From Sipunculus nudus (taxonomy: Eukaryota; Annelida; Sipuncula; Golfingiida; Sipunculidae): a stretch of 64,000 bases of DNA. The translations under genes and the position numbers were made by a program. The stretch covers positions 5,356,576 through 5,420,575 of the forward strand of contig CM049309.1 of NCBI GenBank assembly GCA_026874595.1, in the 5' to 3' direction. The notes under the pieces are model-generated. The model ran no database searches. It saw nothing but the letters and a program-made list of their open reading frames with translations, and was not told where the DNA came from. This document shows, piece by piece, positions 30,808-44,500 of this stretch; position 1 is the stretch's first letter, and every line of letters starts with the position of its first letter.

Positions 30808-32203
30808 CTACCACGTGATTACGCTTATCCCGTGAATAAACCATTTCAAAAGTTTGTTTTGGAAAAGAAGATTCCCATTCATAACATATCCATCCTGTTC
30901 ACGGTCTACACATTTCTTATTCGAACTGTCGTTGCTAAGTTTCCCTTTTTTACGACACCCAATTCCATGTTTCTGGAAAGAAAAGAGAACGTTATCATCT
31001 AGTCGCTTCCAATCTTGAAGACCTCCGGTTAATAGACTGATGATAATGCCGACTACGATGACATGAGCGCTGCCAAGTAGATTGTAATATACTGGCGATA
31101 CATGCTGTAAAAAGTCATCAGTCCACCGTAAGAAGCCAATGATATGATTTTCATTATATTCCTTGTGAAGTTATGCATAATCGATCTGTTTCCGAGGTAA
31201 CTGACAAGGCTCAATGTTGTGCTCAATAATTTTTGGGACAGAGAGCGCGCCGATAGTTGACCAGGAAACGATAAAAATACCGCCAAAAAAAACCGGATAT
31301 AGCTCCCTTGGTTATGACGAAAAGAAGGAAGAGGCCCAAGGTAAACACACCTGCAGCCGGAGCAGCTCCCAGTGACGACACAACATGTGAAAGATTCAGA
31401 ACCAACTTTCCGAATTTGGCAGCAAGCATTGCTAAACAGGCTGATGCAATACCCAAAACAACGATTATGAGTTTGGATATGAGCAAAGCCGCTCTCTCGC
31501 TAGAATGCCCGCCTGAGAGCTTCACTTTTATCGGTTTAATTACATCTTCTAAGATAACGGCAGCAAAGCTGTTTTGCACGGAACTGAGAGTGCTGTGGGC
31601 TACACTGAGAATACTCAATATTAAAAAGCCCTGGCATACCTGTTGTGTACAGAAAACGTCCATTACCAAGATGGGTATAATTTGATCACGGCTCTTTATT
31701 CTGCCAGAAATCTAAGCGTGGCAACCGTAGTAGTAGGCAAAGGCGAGTAATCCTGATCCAATATATAGCAGTGTGGTGAGCAAATATAATGGGAGTGTGA
31801 AGACCACAGATAATCCCGCATAATTCATATTTCGGACACTGCATAAAAAATGTGGGGAAGAACCCAAACATCCAAGTCCAGATATCCATTCTTTTAGGGA
31901 CATCAGGGGTTACATTTCTAATGCTAGTACGCTGCCTTTCAGGTGAGTTGTTTAATACCTTATCAAATCAACCTATAAGTCCGCGGAACCTTTTATGAGT
32001 GCAGCAGCTAATCCGAGTAGACTGAAAAAGCACTGCACGTTGTCAGTCCTATTGAAGGTTTTAAAACCGCCTGAAGTTGTATACAGCGTGCAGATTGCAG
32101 ATAAAAGAATAATACAGCCCAAGTAAGGTAACCCAGTGGCTTGGCTGACAGGTATTGACGGGGCGTAGGTAAAGACCGACGCATATAATGACATCCGCAT
32201 CAT
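30808..32203 (-). pseudogene. SLC5-type sodium-coupled (monocarboxylate-like) transporter, 3' part, disabled
   Basis: The minus strand encodes pieces of a sodium:solute symporter most like SLC5A8/SLC5A12-type carriers. In transcript order: 32203-31973 (YAPSIPVSQATGLPYLGCI, ending ALIKG), about 31925-31223 (VRNMNYAGLSVVFTLPLYLL through STLSSVQNSFAAVILEDVIKP to KGAISG), and about 31161-30808 (HVSPVYYNLLGSAHVIVVGI, then a polar C-tail to TAG). Damage is visible. An in-frame TAG at 31712-31714 splits GCHA from ISGRIKSRDQ. A run of eight A/T at 31285-31292 shifts frame after KGAISG. A further frame change lies near 31840, where an acceptor-like site makes an intron an alternative. The 32203 exon has an in-frame stop just upstream and no AG acceptor. 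No N-terminal exons are found in the window. A nonsense allele or assembly error is possible, but several lesions favour a pseudogene. Confidence 0.78.
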
Positions 32204-33544
32204 TCGTTAAGGATATGAATAAATTTGTTAAGGATATGTTAAGGATAAAAATTTTACCGATGGAAAAAAATGATTGCTGTTCTCGCTTTATAAAATGCTA
32301 ATGACAGATGATATGCGGGCATATGCCCCGTGTTTTGAATGTTGATTTTGCACGCAGTTCTTTGTTGCTTGTGCTAAAAGTGGAATATTCTGAATGCTCC
32401 ATAAATGGACAGTGTGATTTTCCTTCTTCCGTCAATTTATGCTTCTCAGTTCCATATAAAGTTATTACGTCGAGGCCCCTGAGAGAATGGCACTTCTTGT
32501 GAATATTGGAGCAATGACAGGCAAGAATGCATGGGCATGCTGACTAGGAAGACACAGATTTCTGAAAAGGTCTTCATAAAGGGACACATTCACATATCAC
32601 AAAAATTAGATACAAAGGAAATATCATTGGTTTCTCCTTTTTATATATTGTTACCCAAATGTTCCGTTCTAAACTGTTTTCTTGCTCCTGTATGTGAGTT
32701 GGAAAAACTAGGCGCAATCAGTGGTGCAAAAATAGACATAGCACGCATCCCACCTGGTGGCCTTACCGCGTATCTTCATAAATCAAGACCTTTTTTATAA
32801 GCTTGAAACTTGTGCTTAACCTCTATTTCTTTGATAAATCTTCTCCTTGTTGGTAAGTTGTCGAACCCCTGGCCAAGCACTCTATATTGGCCAAACAATA
32901 CTAGTGTATTATGGGCCGTAGACACACTCGGACTATGTTAACTCATGTAAACACGGAACAGTCACAAAAAATACAACAGGTGCAGTGAACTTGTTAAGTC
33001 CATGCACTGGGATCGTCTTGCTGTGAAACCTGTTTTAATCAGTCACAATAAAAATGGCAGGTGATAATACACATATTATAGCGATTTATTATTTATCTAT
33101 AATTTTACCCACAAATGTAACAGACTGAATATAGAATTAGGTATACCGGTACCTGTTGTGTTGCGTATCATTAATATTTCCTACGTACTATCGTTATTTA
33201 ACTTTTATTCAACGGATATAGGGCCAACAAATATTAGTTTTAGCTGTATGATGCCTGATGACTTGTAGTTAATTCCATTAGGAAAAACGTTTTATAACGC
33301 CTCTCATACGGATGTACGTGTATAAGGTTGTTTTCCTACAAAATGTTTGGGAACACCATACGTGCCAATGTTGATTAATAGGGCTGGGTATATTGCCTAC
33401 AAATTAAAAAAAAATGCTCAAGCCACAGCCACTTTTAAACAGATATCTTCTTTACATCTGAATGGACACACAAACGCATTTACGAACACGCACACCTTTA
33501 TTTTGGATTATGAAATCACTCCGGATGTCTTTGCAAGTACCTCG
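32204..33544. other. Unique-looking stretch of the 4690-bp unit
   Basis: About 1.3 kb without recognised exons on either strand, repeated in all four units. Short frames (for example 32531-32800 plus strand) have no known motif. Confidence 0.5.
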
Positions 33545-35800
33545 TAAGTACCCCCAGATTAAAAAATTGATACAAAAGCTCCAGTATCTGAATGACTAAT
33601 GCATTGATAAGTATGATTCTTTCCCTGCATATTGATCGTGGAGTGTTTCATCAGTTTCTGCAGACTGGCGCGGCCAGCTGTATTTTTTTCGAATTTCACC
33701 CATTTTTTCTCTATTTTTGAGACCCTCAAATGAAGCGTCTGACAGTTAATAGGGCACAAAATCGCAACCATTAGACCTAGAAACTTATGACTGTACATCC
33801 AGGGAAGTCCTAGGCAAGTCTCCATCTTACCTGAAATTAGGTCATGGTGACCTATATTTTGCAAATGAGGGGCTGAAAACATGATTTTAAAAGCACCCAG
33901 AGAGTCAGATGAGGCACAAATTGTATCCATTTGACCTAAAATCATCCATCAAATCGTAACCGTTAGACCTAGAAACTTCTGACTATACATCTAGAGAGGT
34001 CGTTGGCAATTCTCCTCGGAAACCTGTAATCATGTTATGGTTACCCATATTTTGCGAATTACGGGCCGAAAACATGATTCAGATGAGGCAAAAATCTCCT
34101 TTTTGAAACCTGAAATTAGGTCACTGTGGCCCATATTCTCCGAGCTATGGGGCTCGTAAGTACCCGAGGATGAACAATTTGATACAAAAATTGCCAAAAA
34201 ATTGATTGCCATGATTCTATCCATAAAGTGTTTCATCAGTTCCTGCAGACTGGTGGCATCACTTGTAATTTTTAGCTCAGCTGACTAAATAGCTTCTGAT
34301 CTAGTGTGATCACTCTTTGTCCGTCGTCCATCAGTCCGTCTCTCTGTCCATCTGACCGTCTGTTAACAGGGCACAAATCATAACAACTGGCCCTAGACAC
34401 TTTTCACTGAAGATCCACAATAAAGCTCCTTGGACACCTGAAATTAGGTCATTGCAACCTATATTCTTTGAGCTATGGTGCTTACAAGTACTCCCCATAA
34501 TAATTAAAAATTTGATACAAAAGCTCCAGTATCTGGATAACCCTTGCATTGATCACCATAATTCTTTGCATTTTGATCATGGAGTGGTTCATCAGTGCCT
34601 TAAGATTGGTTGCGCCACCTGTATTATTTCGAATTTTTACGCATTTTTTTCTCTCTATTTTTGAGACCTTCAAATGAAGAAATCCGGTCATTAACACAAA
34701 CTGCACCGTAAGACCTATAAAATTTTCATGGTGACCTATATTGTGCGAGGTACTGGTCGAAAACATGATTCGAGCACCCAGAGAGTCAGACGTCGCACAG
34801 ATTGTATCAATCGGGCCTAGAATATTCTAATGGCACAAACAGGGAGGTCTTGGATAAATGTCCTTGAAAACAAGAAAATAGGTCACCGTGACTTATATTT
34901 TGCGAGCTATAGGAAAAAAAACATGTTTTTAGAACCCTGAATGTCAGATGGGCTCAACCTAGCTGTATCCGCTAGGCCTAGATTCTTCTAATGCAACACC
35001 AAGGGATAATTTGGGCAAAATTTCTTGGAAACCTGAAACTTGGTCATGATGCCCTATATTTTGCGAGTGAAAATAAACATGATTTGAGAACTCCAAACTC
35101 AGAGAAAGCCAGACGCGCACAAATTGCATCCGTTAGCCCTAGAATCTTTTAATGTGATATCCTGGGAAGTCTTTTTCAAATTTTCATAGAAATTTGAAAT
35201 TAGGTCATGATGACCTATATACTTTGAGCTACTGGCCACAAACATGATTTTGAGCACCGAGACAGTCAGACAGGGCACACATTGTAACCGTTAGGCCTAG
35301 AATGTAATAACACAACATCCATGGAAGTTCTGGCCAAATTTTCTTAGAAACCTGAATCTGGGTCATGGTTACCTATTTTCAGCAAGCGAGTGGCAAAAAA
35401 ATATGTTTAGGAGCACCCAAACAGTAAAACAGGGCACAAAACTTGGCAACTCTCCTTTTAATCCTGAAATTAGGTCACTGTGACCTATATTATGTAAGCT
35501 ACGAGCGGAAAACCTAATTTAAAACACCCAGAAAGTCAGACAAGTCACAATTCTTAACTGTTGGACAGATAAATCCCTTTCTTTATGTAAAGGGAGATTA
35601 TACATCCAAAGTAAGGTCATTGGAATATTTTATGTGAGCTTTATGAAACAGCATGCTTTGTTTACCCTAAAAGTCAGATGGACACAAGACCTAAGACACG
35701 TATAAACTTCTAACTTGTTTCCAGTAAAATCTTCTTTGAATCCTGAAATAAGGATGCTCATACTATTTTCTAAGGACTACCGGCAAATAAAACATCATTT
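33545..35800. repeat. Dispersed repeat with degenerate internal tandem units inside the duplicated segment
   Basis: Phrases such as ACCTGAAATTAGGTCATG, GACCTATATTTTGCGAG, AACATGATTT and AGGGCACAAATTGTAACCG recur every 150-200 bp with substitutions. A 190-bp block at 33546-33735 returns at 34485-34680. CCGTCGTCCATCAGTCCGTC near 34320 resembles the terminal CCGTCCGTC runs of pearl-like elements. It is repeated in each 4690-bp unit (add 4690, 9380 and 14070). Confidence 0.7.
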
Positions 35801-36242
35801 GGAGCACTGTAGAAGTCATTCAACCCATTGTTCAAGGTTCCTTAACAAATATTTTTCACTAATTCATAAAATCAATAATTAATACTAATTGATACATCAC
35901 ATGTCAAATTCAGCTGGGCGTCATGACCCATGGGTCATTTCTTTCAGTGAAGTGGTAATTTGATTTATTTAGATCTAACTAAATGTTAATTTTGTTTATC
36001 CTTGTGTCTAATTTTAGATAATTAAAAATAAAATAAAATCGGAAAATTTCGATTGATTAAATTAGAGATATATTTATCTTAGTTTGCAGTTACACAGCTG
36101 CTGGATCTGTTCATCACATGATTTGTTATATCTGTGTCTGGTTAACCAGTTAACAGGCCATTATGTCAAGAACTCCTCTAACTTGCCCCCCAAACACAAG
36201 AAATGGATCCAGGGTAGAGGTCCAGGGGGTCCGGACAACGGG

Positions 36243-36615
36243 GATAACGGCAGCAAAGCTGTTTTGCACGGAACTGAGAGTGCTGTGGGCTACACTGAGA
36301 ATACTCAATATTAAAAAGCCCTGGCATACCTGTTGTGTACAGAAAACGTCCATTACCAAGATGGGTATAATTTGATCACGGCTCTTTATTCTGCCAGAAA
36401 TCTAAGCGTGGCAACCGTAGTAGTAGGCAAAGGCGAGTAATCCTGATCCAATATATAGCAGTGTGGTGAGCAAATATAATGGGAGTGTGAAGACCACAGA
36501 TAATCCCGCATAATTCATATTTCGGACACTGCATAAAAAATGTGGGGAAGAACCCAAACATCCAAGTCCAGATATCCATTCTTTTAGGGACATCAGGGGT
36601 TACATTTCTAATGCT
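36243..36615 (-). pseudogene. SLC5 exon fragment, unit 2
   Basis: Copy of the central SLC5 exon, truncated at its 3' end inside FAAVI by the duplication joint. Beyond it the frame reads foreign sequence (PVVRTPWTSTLDPFL) to a stop. It shares the in-frame TAG after GCHA. Confidence 0.85.
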
Positions 36616-36662
36616 AGTACGCTGCCTTTCAGGTGAGTTGTTTAATACCTTATCAAATCAAC

Positions 36663-36893
36663 CTATAAGTCCGCGGAACCTTTTATGAGTGCAGCAGCTA
36701 ATCCGAGTAGACTGAAAAAGCACTGCACGTTGTCAGTCCTATTGAAGGTTTTAAAACCGCCTGAAGTTGTATACAGCGTGCAGATTGCAGATAAAAGAAT
36801 AATACAGCCCAAGTAAGGTAACCCAGTGGCTTGGCTGACAGGTATTGACGGGGCGTAGGTAAAGACCGACGCATATAATGACATCCGCATCAT
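36663..36893 (-). pseudogene. SLC5 upstream exon copy, unit 2
   Basis: Identical copy of the exon encoding YAPSIPVSQATGLPYLGCI to ALIKG. It lacks a visible acceptor, as in unit 1. Confidence 0.8.
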
Positions 36894-39800
36894 TCGTTAA
36901 GGATATGAATAAATTTGTTAAGGATATGTTAAGGATAAAAATTTTACCGATGGAAAAAAATGATTGCTGTTCTCGCTTTATAAAATGCTAATGACAGATG
37001 ATATGCGGGCATATGCCCCGTGTTTTGAATGTTGATTTTGCACGCAGTTCTTTGTTGCTTGTGCTAAAAGTGGAATATTCTGAATGCTCCATAAATGGAC
37101 AGTGTGATTTTCCTTCTTCCGTCAATTTATGCTTCTCAGTTCCATATAAAGTTATTACGTCGAGGCCCCTGAGAGAATGGCACTTCTTGTGAATATTGGA
37201 GCAATGACAGGCAAGAATGCATGGGCATGCTGACTAGGAAGACACAGATTTCTGAAAAGGTCTTCATAAAGGGACACATTCACATATCACAAAAATTAGA
37301 TACAAAGGAAATATCATTGGTTTCTCCTTTTTATATATTGTTACCCAAATGTTCCGTTCTAAACTGTTTTCTTGCTCCTGTATGTGAGTTGGAAAAACTA
37401 GGCGCAATCAGTGGTGCAAAAATAGACATAGCACGCATCCCACCTGGTGGCCTTACCGCGTATCTTCATAAATCAAGACCTTTTTTATAAGCTTGAAACT
37501 TGTGCTTAACCTCTATTTCTTTGATAAATCTTCTCCTTGTTGGTAAGTTGTCGAACCCCTGGCCAAGCACTCTATATTGGCCAAGCAATACTAGTGTATT
37601 ATGGGCCGTAGACACACTCGGACTATGTTAACTCATGTAAACACGGAACAGTCACAAAAAATACAACAGGTGCAGTGAACTTGTTAAGTCCATGCACTGG
37701 GATCGTCTTGCTGTGAAACCTGTTTTAATCAGTCACAATAAAAATGGCAGGTGATAATACACATATTATAGCGATTTATTATTTATCTATAATTTTACCC
37801 ACAAATGTAACAGACTGAATATAGAATTAGGTATACCGGTACCTGTTGTGTTGCGTATCATTAATATTTCCTACGTACTATCGTTATTTAACTTTTATTC
37901 AACGGATATAGGGCCAACAAATATTAGTTTTAGCTGTATGATGCCTGATGACTTGTAGTTAATTCCATTAGGAAAAACGTTTTATAACGCCTCTCATACG
38001 GATGTACGTGTATAAGGTTGTTTTCCTACAAAATGTTTGGGAACACCATACGTGCCAATGTTGATTAATAGGGCTGGGTATATTGCCTACAAATTAAAAA
38101 AAAATGCTCAAGCCACAGCCACTTTTAAACAGATATCTTCATTACATCTGAATGGACACACAAACGCATTTACGAACACGCACACCTTTATTTTGGATTA
38201 TGAAATCACTCCGGATGTCTTTGCAAGTACCTCGTAAGTACCCCCAGATTAAAAAATTGATACAAAAGCTCCAGTATCTGAATGACTAATGCATTGATAA
38301 GTATGATTCTTTCCCTGCATATTGATCGTGGAGTGTTTCATCAGTTTCTGCAGACTGGCGCGGCCAGCTGTATTTTTTTCGAATTTCACCCATTTTTTCT
38401 CTATTTTTGAGACCCTCAAATGAAGCGTCTGACAGTTAATAGGGCACAAAATCGCAACCATTAGACCTAGAAACTTATGACTGTACATCCAGGGAAGTCC
38501 TAGGCAAGTCTCCATCTTACCTGAAATTAGGTCATGGTGACCTATATTTTGCAAATGAGGGGCTGAAAACATGATTTTAAAAGCACCCAGAGAGTCAGAT
38601 GAGGCACAAATTGTATCCATTTGACCTAAAATCATCCATCAAATCGTAACCGTTAGACCTAGAAACTTCTGACTATACATCTAGAGAGGTCGTTGGCAAT
38701 TCTCCTCGGAAACCTGTAATCATGTTATGGTTACCCATATTTTGCGAATTACGGGCCGAAAACATGATTCAGATGAGGCAAAAATCTCCTTTTTGAAACC
38801 TGAAATTAGGTCACTGTGGCCCATATTCTCCGAGCTATGGGGCTCGTAAGTACCCGAGGATGAACAATTTGATACAAAAATTGCCAAAAAATTGATTGCC
38901 ATGATTCTATCCATAAAGTGTTTCATCAGTTCCTGCAGACTGGTGGCATCACTTGTAATTTTTAGCTCAGCTGACTAAATAGCTTCTGATCTAGTGTGAT
39001 CACTCTTTGTCCGTCGTCCATCAGTCCGTCTCTCTGTCCATCTGACCGTCTGTTAACAGGGCACAAATCATAACAACTGGCCCTAGACACTTTTCACTGA
39101 AGATCCACAATAAAGCTCCTTGGACACCTGAAATTAGGTCATTGCAACCTATATTCTTTGAGCTATGGTGCTTACAAGTACTCCCCATAATAATTAAAAA
39201 TTTGATACAAAAGCTCCAGTATCTGGATAACCCTTGCATTGATCACCATAATTCTTTGCATTTTGATCATGGAGTGGTTCATCAGTGCCTTAAGATTGGT
39301 TGCGCCACCTGTATTATTTCGAATTTTTACGCATTTTTTTCTCTCTATTTTTGAGACCTTCAAATGAAGAAATCCGGTCATTAACACAAACTGCACCGTA
39401 AGACCTATAAAATTTTCATGGTGACCTATATTGTGCGAGGTACTGGTCGAAAACATGATTCGAGCACCCAGAGAGTCAGACGTCGCACAGATTGTATCAA
39501 TCGGGCCTAGAATATTCTAATGGCACAAACAGGGAGGTCTTGGATAAATGTCCTTGAAAACAAGAAAATAGGTCACCGTGACTTATATTTTGCGAGCTAT
39601 AGGAAAAAAAACATGTTTTTAGAACCCTGAATGTCAGATGGGCTCAACCTAGCTGTATCCGCTAGGCCTAGATTCTTCTAATGCAACACCAAGGGATAAT
39701 TTGGGCAAAATTTCTTGGAAACCTGAAACTTGGTCATGATGCCCTATATTTTGCGAGTGAAAATAAACATGATTTGAGAACTCCAAACTCAGAGAAAGCC

Positions 39801-40932
39801 AGACGCGCACAAATTGCATCCGTTAGCCCTAGAATCTTTTAATGTGATATCCTGGGAAGTCTTTTTCAAATTTTCATAGAAATTTGAAATTAGGTCATGA
39901 TGACCTATATACTTTGAGCTACTGGCCACAAACATGATTTTGAGCACCGAGACAGTCAGACAGGGCACACATTGTAACCGTTAGGCCTAGAATGTAATAA
40001 CACAACATCCATGGAAGTTCTGGCCAAATTTTCTTAGAAACCTGAATCTGGGTCATGGTTACCTATTTTCAGCAAGCGAGTGGCAAAAAAATATGTTTAG
40101 GAGCACCCAAACAGTAAAACAGGGCACAAAACTTGGCAACTCTCCTTTTAATCCTGAAATTAGGTCACTGTGACCTATATTATGTAAGCTACGAGCGGAA
40201 AACCTAATTTAAAACACCCAGAAAGTCAGACAAGTCACAATTCTTAACTGTTGGACAGATAAATCCCTTTCTTTATGTAAAGGGAGATTATACATCCAAA
40301 GTAAGGTCATTGGAATATTTTATGTGAGCTTTATGAAACAGCATGCTTTGTTTACCCTAAAAGTCAGATGGACACAAGACCTAAGACACGTATAAACTTC
40401 TAACTTGTTTCCAGTAAAATCTTCTTTGAATCCTGAAATAAGGATGCTCATACTATTTTCTAAGGACTACCGGCAAATAAAACATCATTTGGAGCACTGT
40501 AGAAGTCATTCAACCCATTGTTCAAGGTTCCTTAACAAATATTTTTCACTAATTCATAAAATCAATAATTAATACTAATTGATACATCACATGTCAAATT
40601 CAGCTGGGCGTCATGACCCATGGGTCATTTCTTTCAGTGAAGTGGTAATTTGATTTATTTAGATCTAACTAAATGTTAATTTTGTTTATCCTTGTGTCTA
40701 ATTTTAGATAATTAAAAATAAAATAAAATCGGAAAATTTCGATTGATTAAATTAGAGATATATTTATCTTAGTTTGCAGTTACACAGCTGCTGGATCTGT
40801 TCATCACATGATTTGTTATATCTGTGTCTGGTTAACCAGTTAACAGGTCATTATGTCAAGAACTCCTCTAACTTGCCCCCCAAACACAAGAAATGGATCC
40901 AGGGTAGAGGTCCAGGGGGTCCGGACAACGGG

Positions 40933-41305
40933 GATAACGGCAGCAAAGCTGTTTTGCACGGAACTGAGAGTGCTGTGGGCTACACTGAGAATACTCAATA
41001 TTAAAAAGCCCTGGCATACCTGTTGTGTACAGAAAACGTCCATTACCAAGATGGGTATAATTTGATCACGGCTCTTTATTCTGCCAGAAATCTAAGCGTG
41101 GCAACCGTAGTAGTAGGCAAAGGCGAGTAATCCTGATCCAATATATAGCAGTGTGGTGAGCAAATATAATGGGAGTGTGAAGACCACAGATAATCCCGCA
41201 TAATTCATATTTCGGACACTGCATAAAAAATGTGGGGAAGAACCCAAACATCCAAGTCCAGATATCCATTCTTTTAGGGACATCAGGGGTTACATTTCTA
41301 ATGCT
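40933..41305 (-). pseudogene. SLC5 exon fragment, unit 3
   Basis: Same truncated exon and same TAG as unit 2. The joint reading differs by one residue (DIMTC rather than DIMAC), from the single base near 40847. Confidence 0.85.
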
Positions 41306-41352
41306 AGTACGCTGCCTTTCAGGTGAGTTGTTTAATACCTTATCAAATCAAC

Positions 41353-41583
41353 CTATAAGTCCGCGGAACCTTTTATGAGTGCAGCAGCTAATCCGAGTAG
41401 ACTGAAAAAGCACTGCACGTTGTCAGTCCTATTGAAGGTTTTAAAACCGCCTGAAGTTGTATACAGCGTGCAGATTGCAGATAAAAGAATAATACAGCCC
41501 AAGTAAGGTAACCCAGTGGCTTGGCTGACAGGTATTGACGGGGCGTAGGTAAAGACCGACGCATATAATGACATCCGCATCAT
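41353..41583 (-). pseudogene. SLC5 upstream exon copy, unit 3
   Basis: Identical to the unit 1 and 2 copies. There are no upstream SLC5 exons between units. Confidence 0.8.
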
Positions 41584-44500
41584 TCGTTAAGGATATGAAT
41601 AAATTTGTTAAGGATATGTTAAGGATAAAAATTTTACCGATGGAAAAAAATGATTGCTGTTCTCGCTTTATAAAATGCTAATGACAGATGATATGCGGGC
41701 ATATGCCCCGTGTTTTGAATGTTGATTTTGCACGCAGTTCTTTGTTGCTTGTGCTAAAAGTGGAATATTCTGAATGCTCCATAAATGGACAGTGTGATTT
41801 TCCTTCTTCCGTCAATTTATGCTTCTCAGTTCCATATAAAGTTATTACGTCGAGGCCCCTGAGAGAATGGCACTTCTTGTGAATATTGGAGCAATGACAG
41901 GCAAGAATGCATGGGCATGCTGACTAGGAAGACACAGATTTCTGAAAAGGTCTTCATAAAGGGACACATTCACATATCACAAAAATTAGATACAAAGGAA
42001 ATATCATTGGTTTCTCCTTTTTATATATTGTTACCCAAATGTTCCGTTCTAAACTGTTTTCTTGCTCCTGTATGTGAGTTGGAAAAACTAGGCGCAATCA
42101 GTGGTGCAAAAATAGACATAGCACGCATCCCACCTGGTGGCCTTACCGCGTATCTTCATAAATCAAGACCTTTTTTATAAGCTTGAAACTTGTGCTTAAC
42201 CTCTATTTCTTTGATAAATCTTCTCCTTGTTGGTAAGTTGTCGAACCCCTGGCCAAGCACTCTATATTGGCCAAGCAATACTAGTGTATTATGGGCCGTA
42301 GACACACTCGGACTATGTTAACTCATGTAAACACGGAACAGTCACAAAAAATACAACAGGTGCAGTGAACTTGTTAAGTCCATGCACTGGGATCGTCTTG
42401 CTGTGAAACCTGTTTTAATCAGTCACAATAAAAATGGCAGGTGATAATACACATATTATAGCGATTTATTATTTATCTATAATTTTACCCACAAATGTAA
42501 CAGACTGAATATAGAATTAGGTATACCGGTACCTGTTGTGTTGCGTATCATTAATATTTCCTACGTACTATCGTTATTTAACTTTTATTCAACGGATATA
42601 GGGCCAACAAATATTAGTTTTAGCTGTATGATGCCTGATGACTTGTAGTTAATTCCATTAGGAAAAACGTTTTATAACGCCTCTCATACGGATGTACGTG
42701 TATAAGGTTGTTTTCCTACAAAATGTTTGGGAACACCATACGTGCCAATGTTGATTAATAGGGCTGGGTATATTGCCTACAAATTAAAAAAAAATGCTCA
42801 AGCCACAGCCACTTTTAAACAGATATCTTCATTACATCTGAATGGACACACAAACGCATTTACGAACACGCACACCTTTATTTTGGATTATGAAATCACT
42901 CCGGATGTCTTTGCAAGTACCTCGTAAGTACCCCCAGATTAAAAAATTGATACAAAAGCTCCAGTATCTGAATGACTAATGCATTGATAAGTATGATTCT
43001 TTCCCTGCATATTGATCGTGGAGTGTTTCATCAGTTTCTGCAGACTGGCGCGGCCAGCTGTATTTTTTTCGAATTTCACCCATTTTTTCTCTATTTTTGA
43101 GACCCTCAAATGAAGCGTCTGACAGTTAATAGGGCACAAAATCGCAACCATTAGACCTAGAAACTTATGACTGTACATCCAGGGAAGTCCTAGGCAAGTC
43201 TCCATCTTACCTGAAATTAGGTCATGGTGACCTATATTTTGCAAATGAGGGGCTGAAAACATGATTTTAAAAGCACCCAGAGAGTCAGATGAGGCACAAA
43301 TTGTATCCATTTGACCTAAAATCATCCATCAAATCGTAACCGTTAGACCTAGAAACTTCTGACTATACATCTAGAGAGGTCGTTGGCAATTCTCCTCGGA
43401 AACCTGTAATCATGTTATGGTTACCCATATTTTGCGAATTACGGGCCGAAAACATGATTCAGATGAGGCAAAAATCTCCTTTTTGAAACCTGAAATTAGG
43501 TCACTGTGGCCCATATTCTCCGAGCTATGGGGCTCGTAAGTACCCGAGGATGAACAATTTGATACAAAAATTGCCAAAAAATTGATTGCCATGATTCTAT
43601 CCATAAAGTGTTTCATCAGTTCCTGCAGACTGGTGGCATCACTTGTAATTTTTAGCTCAGCTGACTAAATAGCTTCTGATCTAGTGTGATCACTCTTTGT
43701 CCGTCGTCCATCAGTCCGTCTCTCTGTCCATCTGACCGTCTGTTAACAGGGCACAAATCATAACAACTGGCCCTAGACACTTTTCACTGAAGATCCACAA
43801 TAAAGCTCCTTGGACACCTGAAATTAGGTCATTGCAACCTATATTCTTTGAGCTATGGTGCTTACAAGTACTCCCCATAATAATTAAAAATTTGATACAA
43901 AAGCTCCAGTATCTGGATAACCCTTGCATTGATCACCATAATTCTTTGCATTTTGATCATGGAGTGGTTCATCAGTGCCTTAAGATTGGTTGCGCCACCT
44001 GTATTATTTCGAATTTTTACGCATTTTTTTCTCTCTATTTTTGAGACCTTCAAATGAAGAAATCCGGTCATTAACACAAACTGCACCGTAAGACCTATAA
44101 AATTTTCATGGTGACCTATATTGTGCGAGGTACTGGTCGAAAACATGATTCGAGCACCCAGAGAGTCAGACGTCGCACAGATTGTATCAATCGGGCCTAG
44201 AATATTCTAATGGCACAAACAGGGAGGTCTTGGATAAATGTCCTTGAAAACAAGAAAATAGGTCACCGTGACTTATATTTTGCGAGCTATAGGAAAAAAA
44301 ACATGTTTTTAGAACCCTGAATGTCAGATGGGCTCAACCTAGCTGTATCCGCTAGGCCTAGATTCTTCTAATGCAACACCAAGGGATAATTTGGGCAAAA
44401 TTTCTTGGAAACCTGAAACTTGGTCATGATGCCCTATATTTTGCGAGTGAAAATAAACATGATTTGAGAACTCCAAACTCAGAGAAAGCCAGACGCGCAC

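Larger units (their letters stand above)
31553..36242. repeat. Tandem segmental duplication, unit 1 of 4 (4690 bp)
   Basis: This is the first of four head-to-tail copies at exactly 4690-bp spacing, judged by following GATAACGGCAGC from 31553 to 36243, 40933 and 45623. The unit holds two SLC5 exons at its left end, about 1.3 kb of unique-looking sequence, a family of degenerate dispersed repeats (33545-35800) and AT-rich DNA. Unit 1 differs from the others at a few bases (for example CCAAACAATA near 32890 and TTCTTTACA near 33450). Its left edge joins the genuine SLC5 exon continuation. Confidence 0.95.
36243..40932. repeat. Tandem segmental duplication, unit 2 of 4
   Basis: This is a near-perfect copy of unit 1. 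Its left edge is a novel joint, where unit-end sequence (GGTCCGGACAACGGG) runs into the middle of the SLC5 exon (GATAACGGCAGC). One private base is visible near 40847 (CAGGTCATT instead of CAGGCCATT). Confidence 0.95.

Noticed and set aside
31686-31889. Second frame over the SLC5 exon (DIWTWMFGFFPTFFMQ) as a separate gene
   Set aside because: Its start resembles SLC5 and probably belongs to the same exon before a frame change near 31840; the remainder is a shadow.
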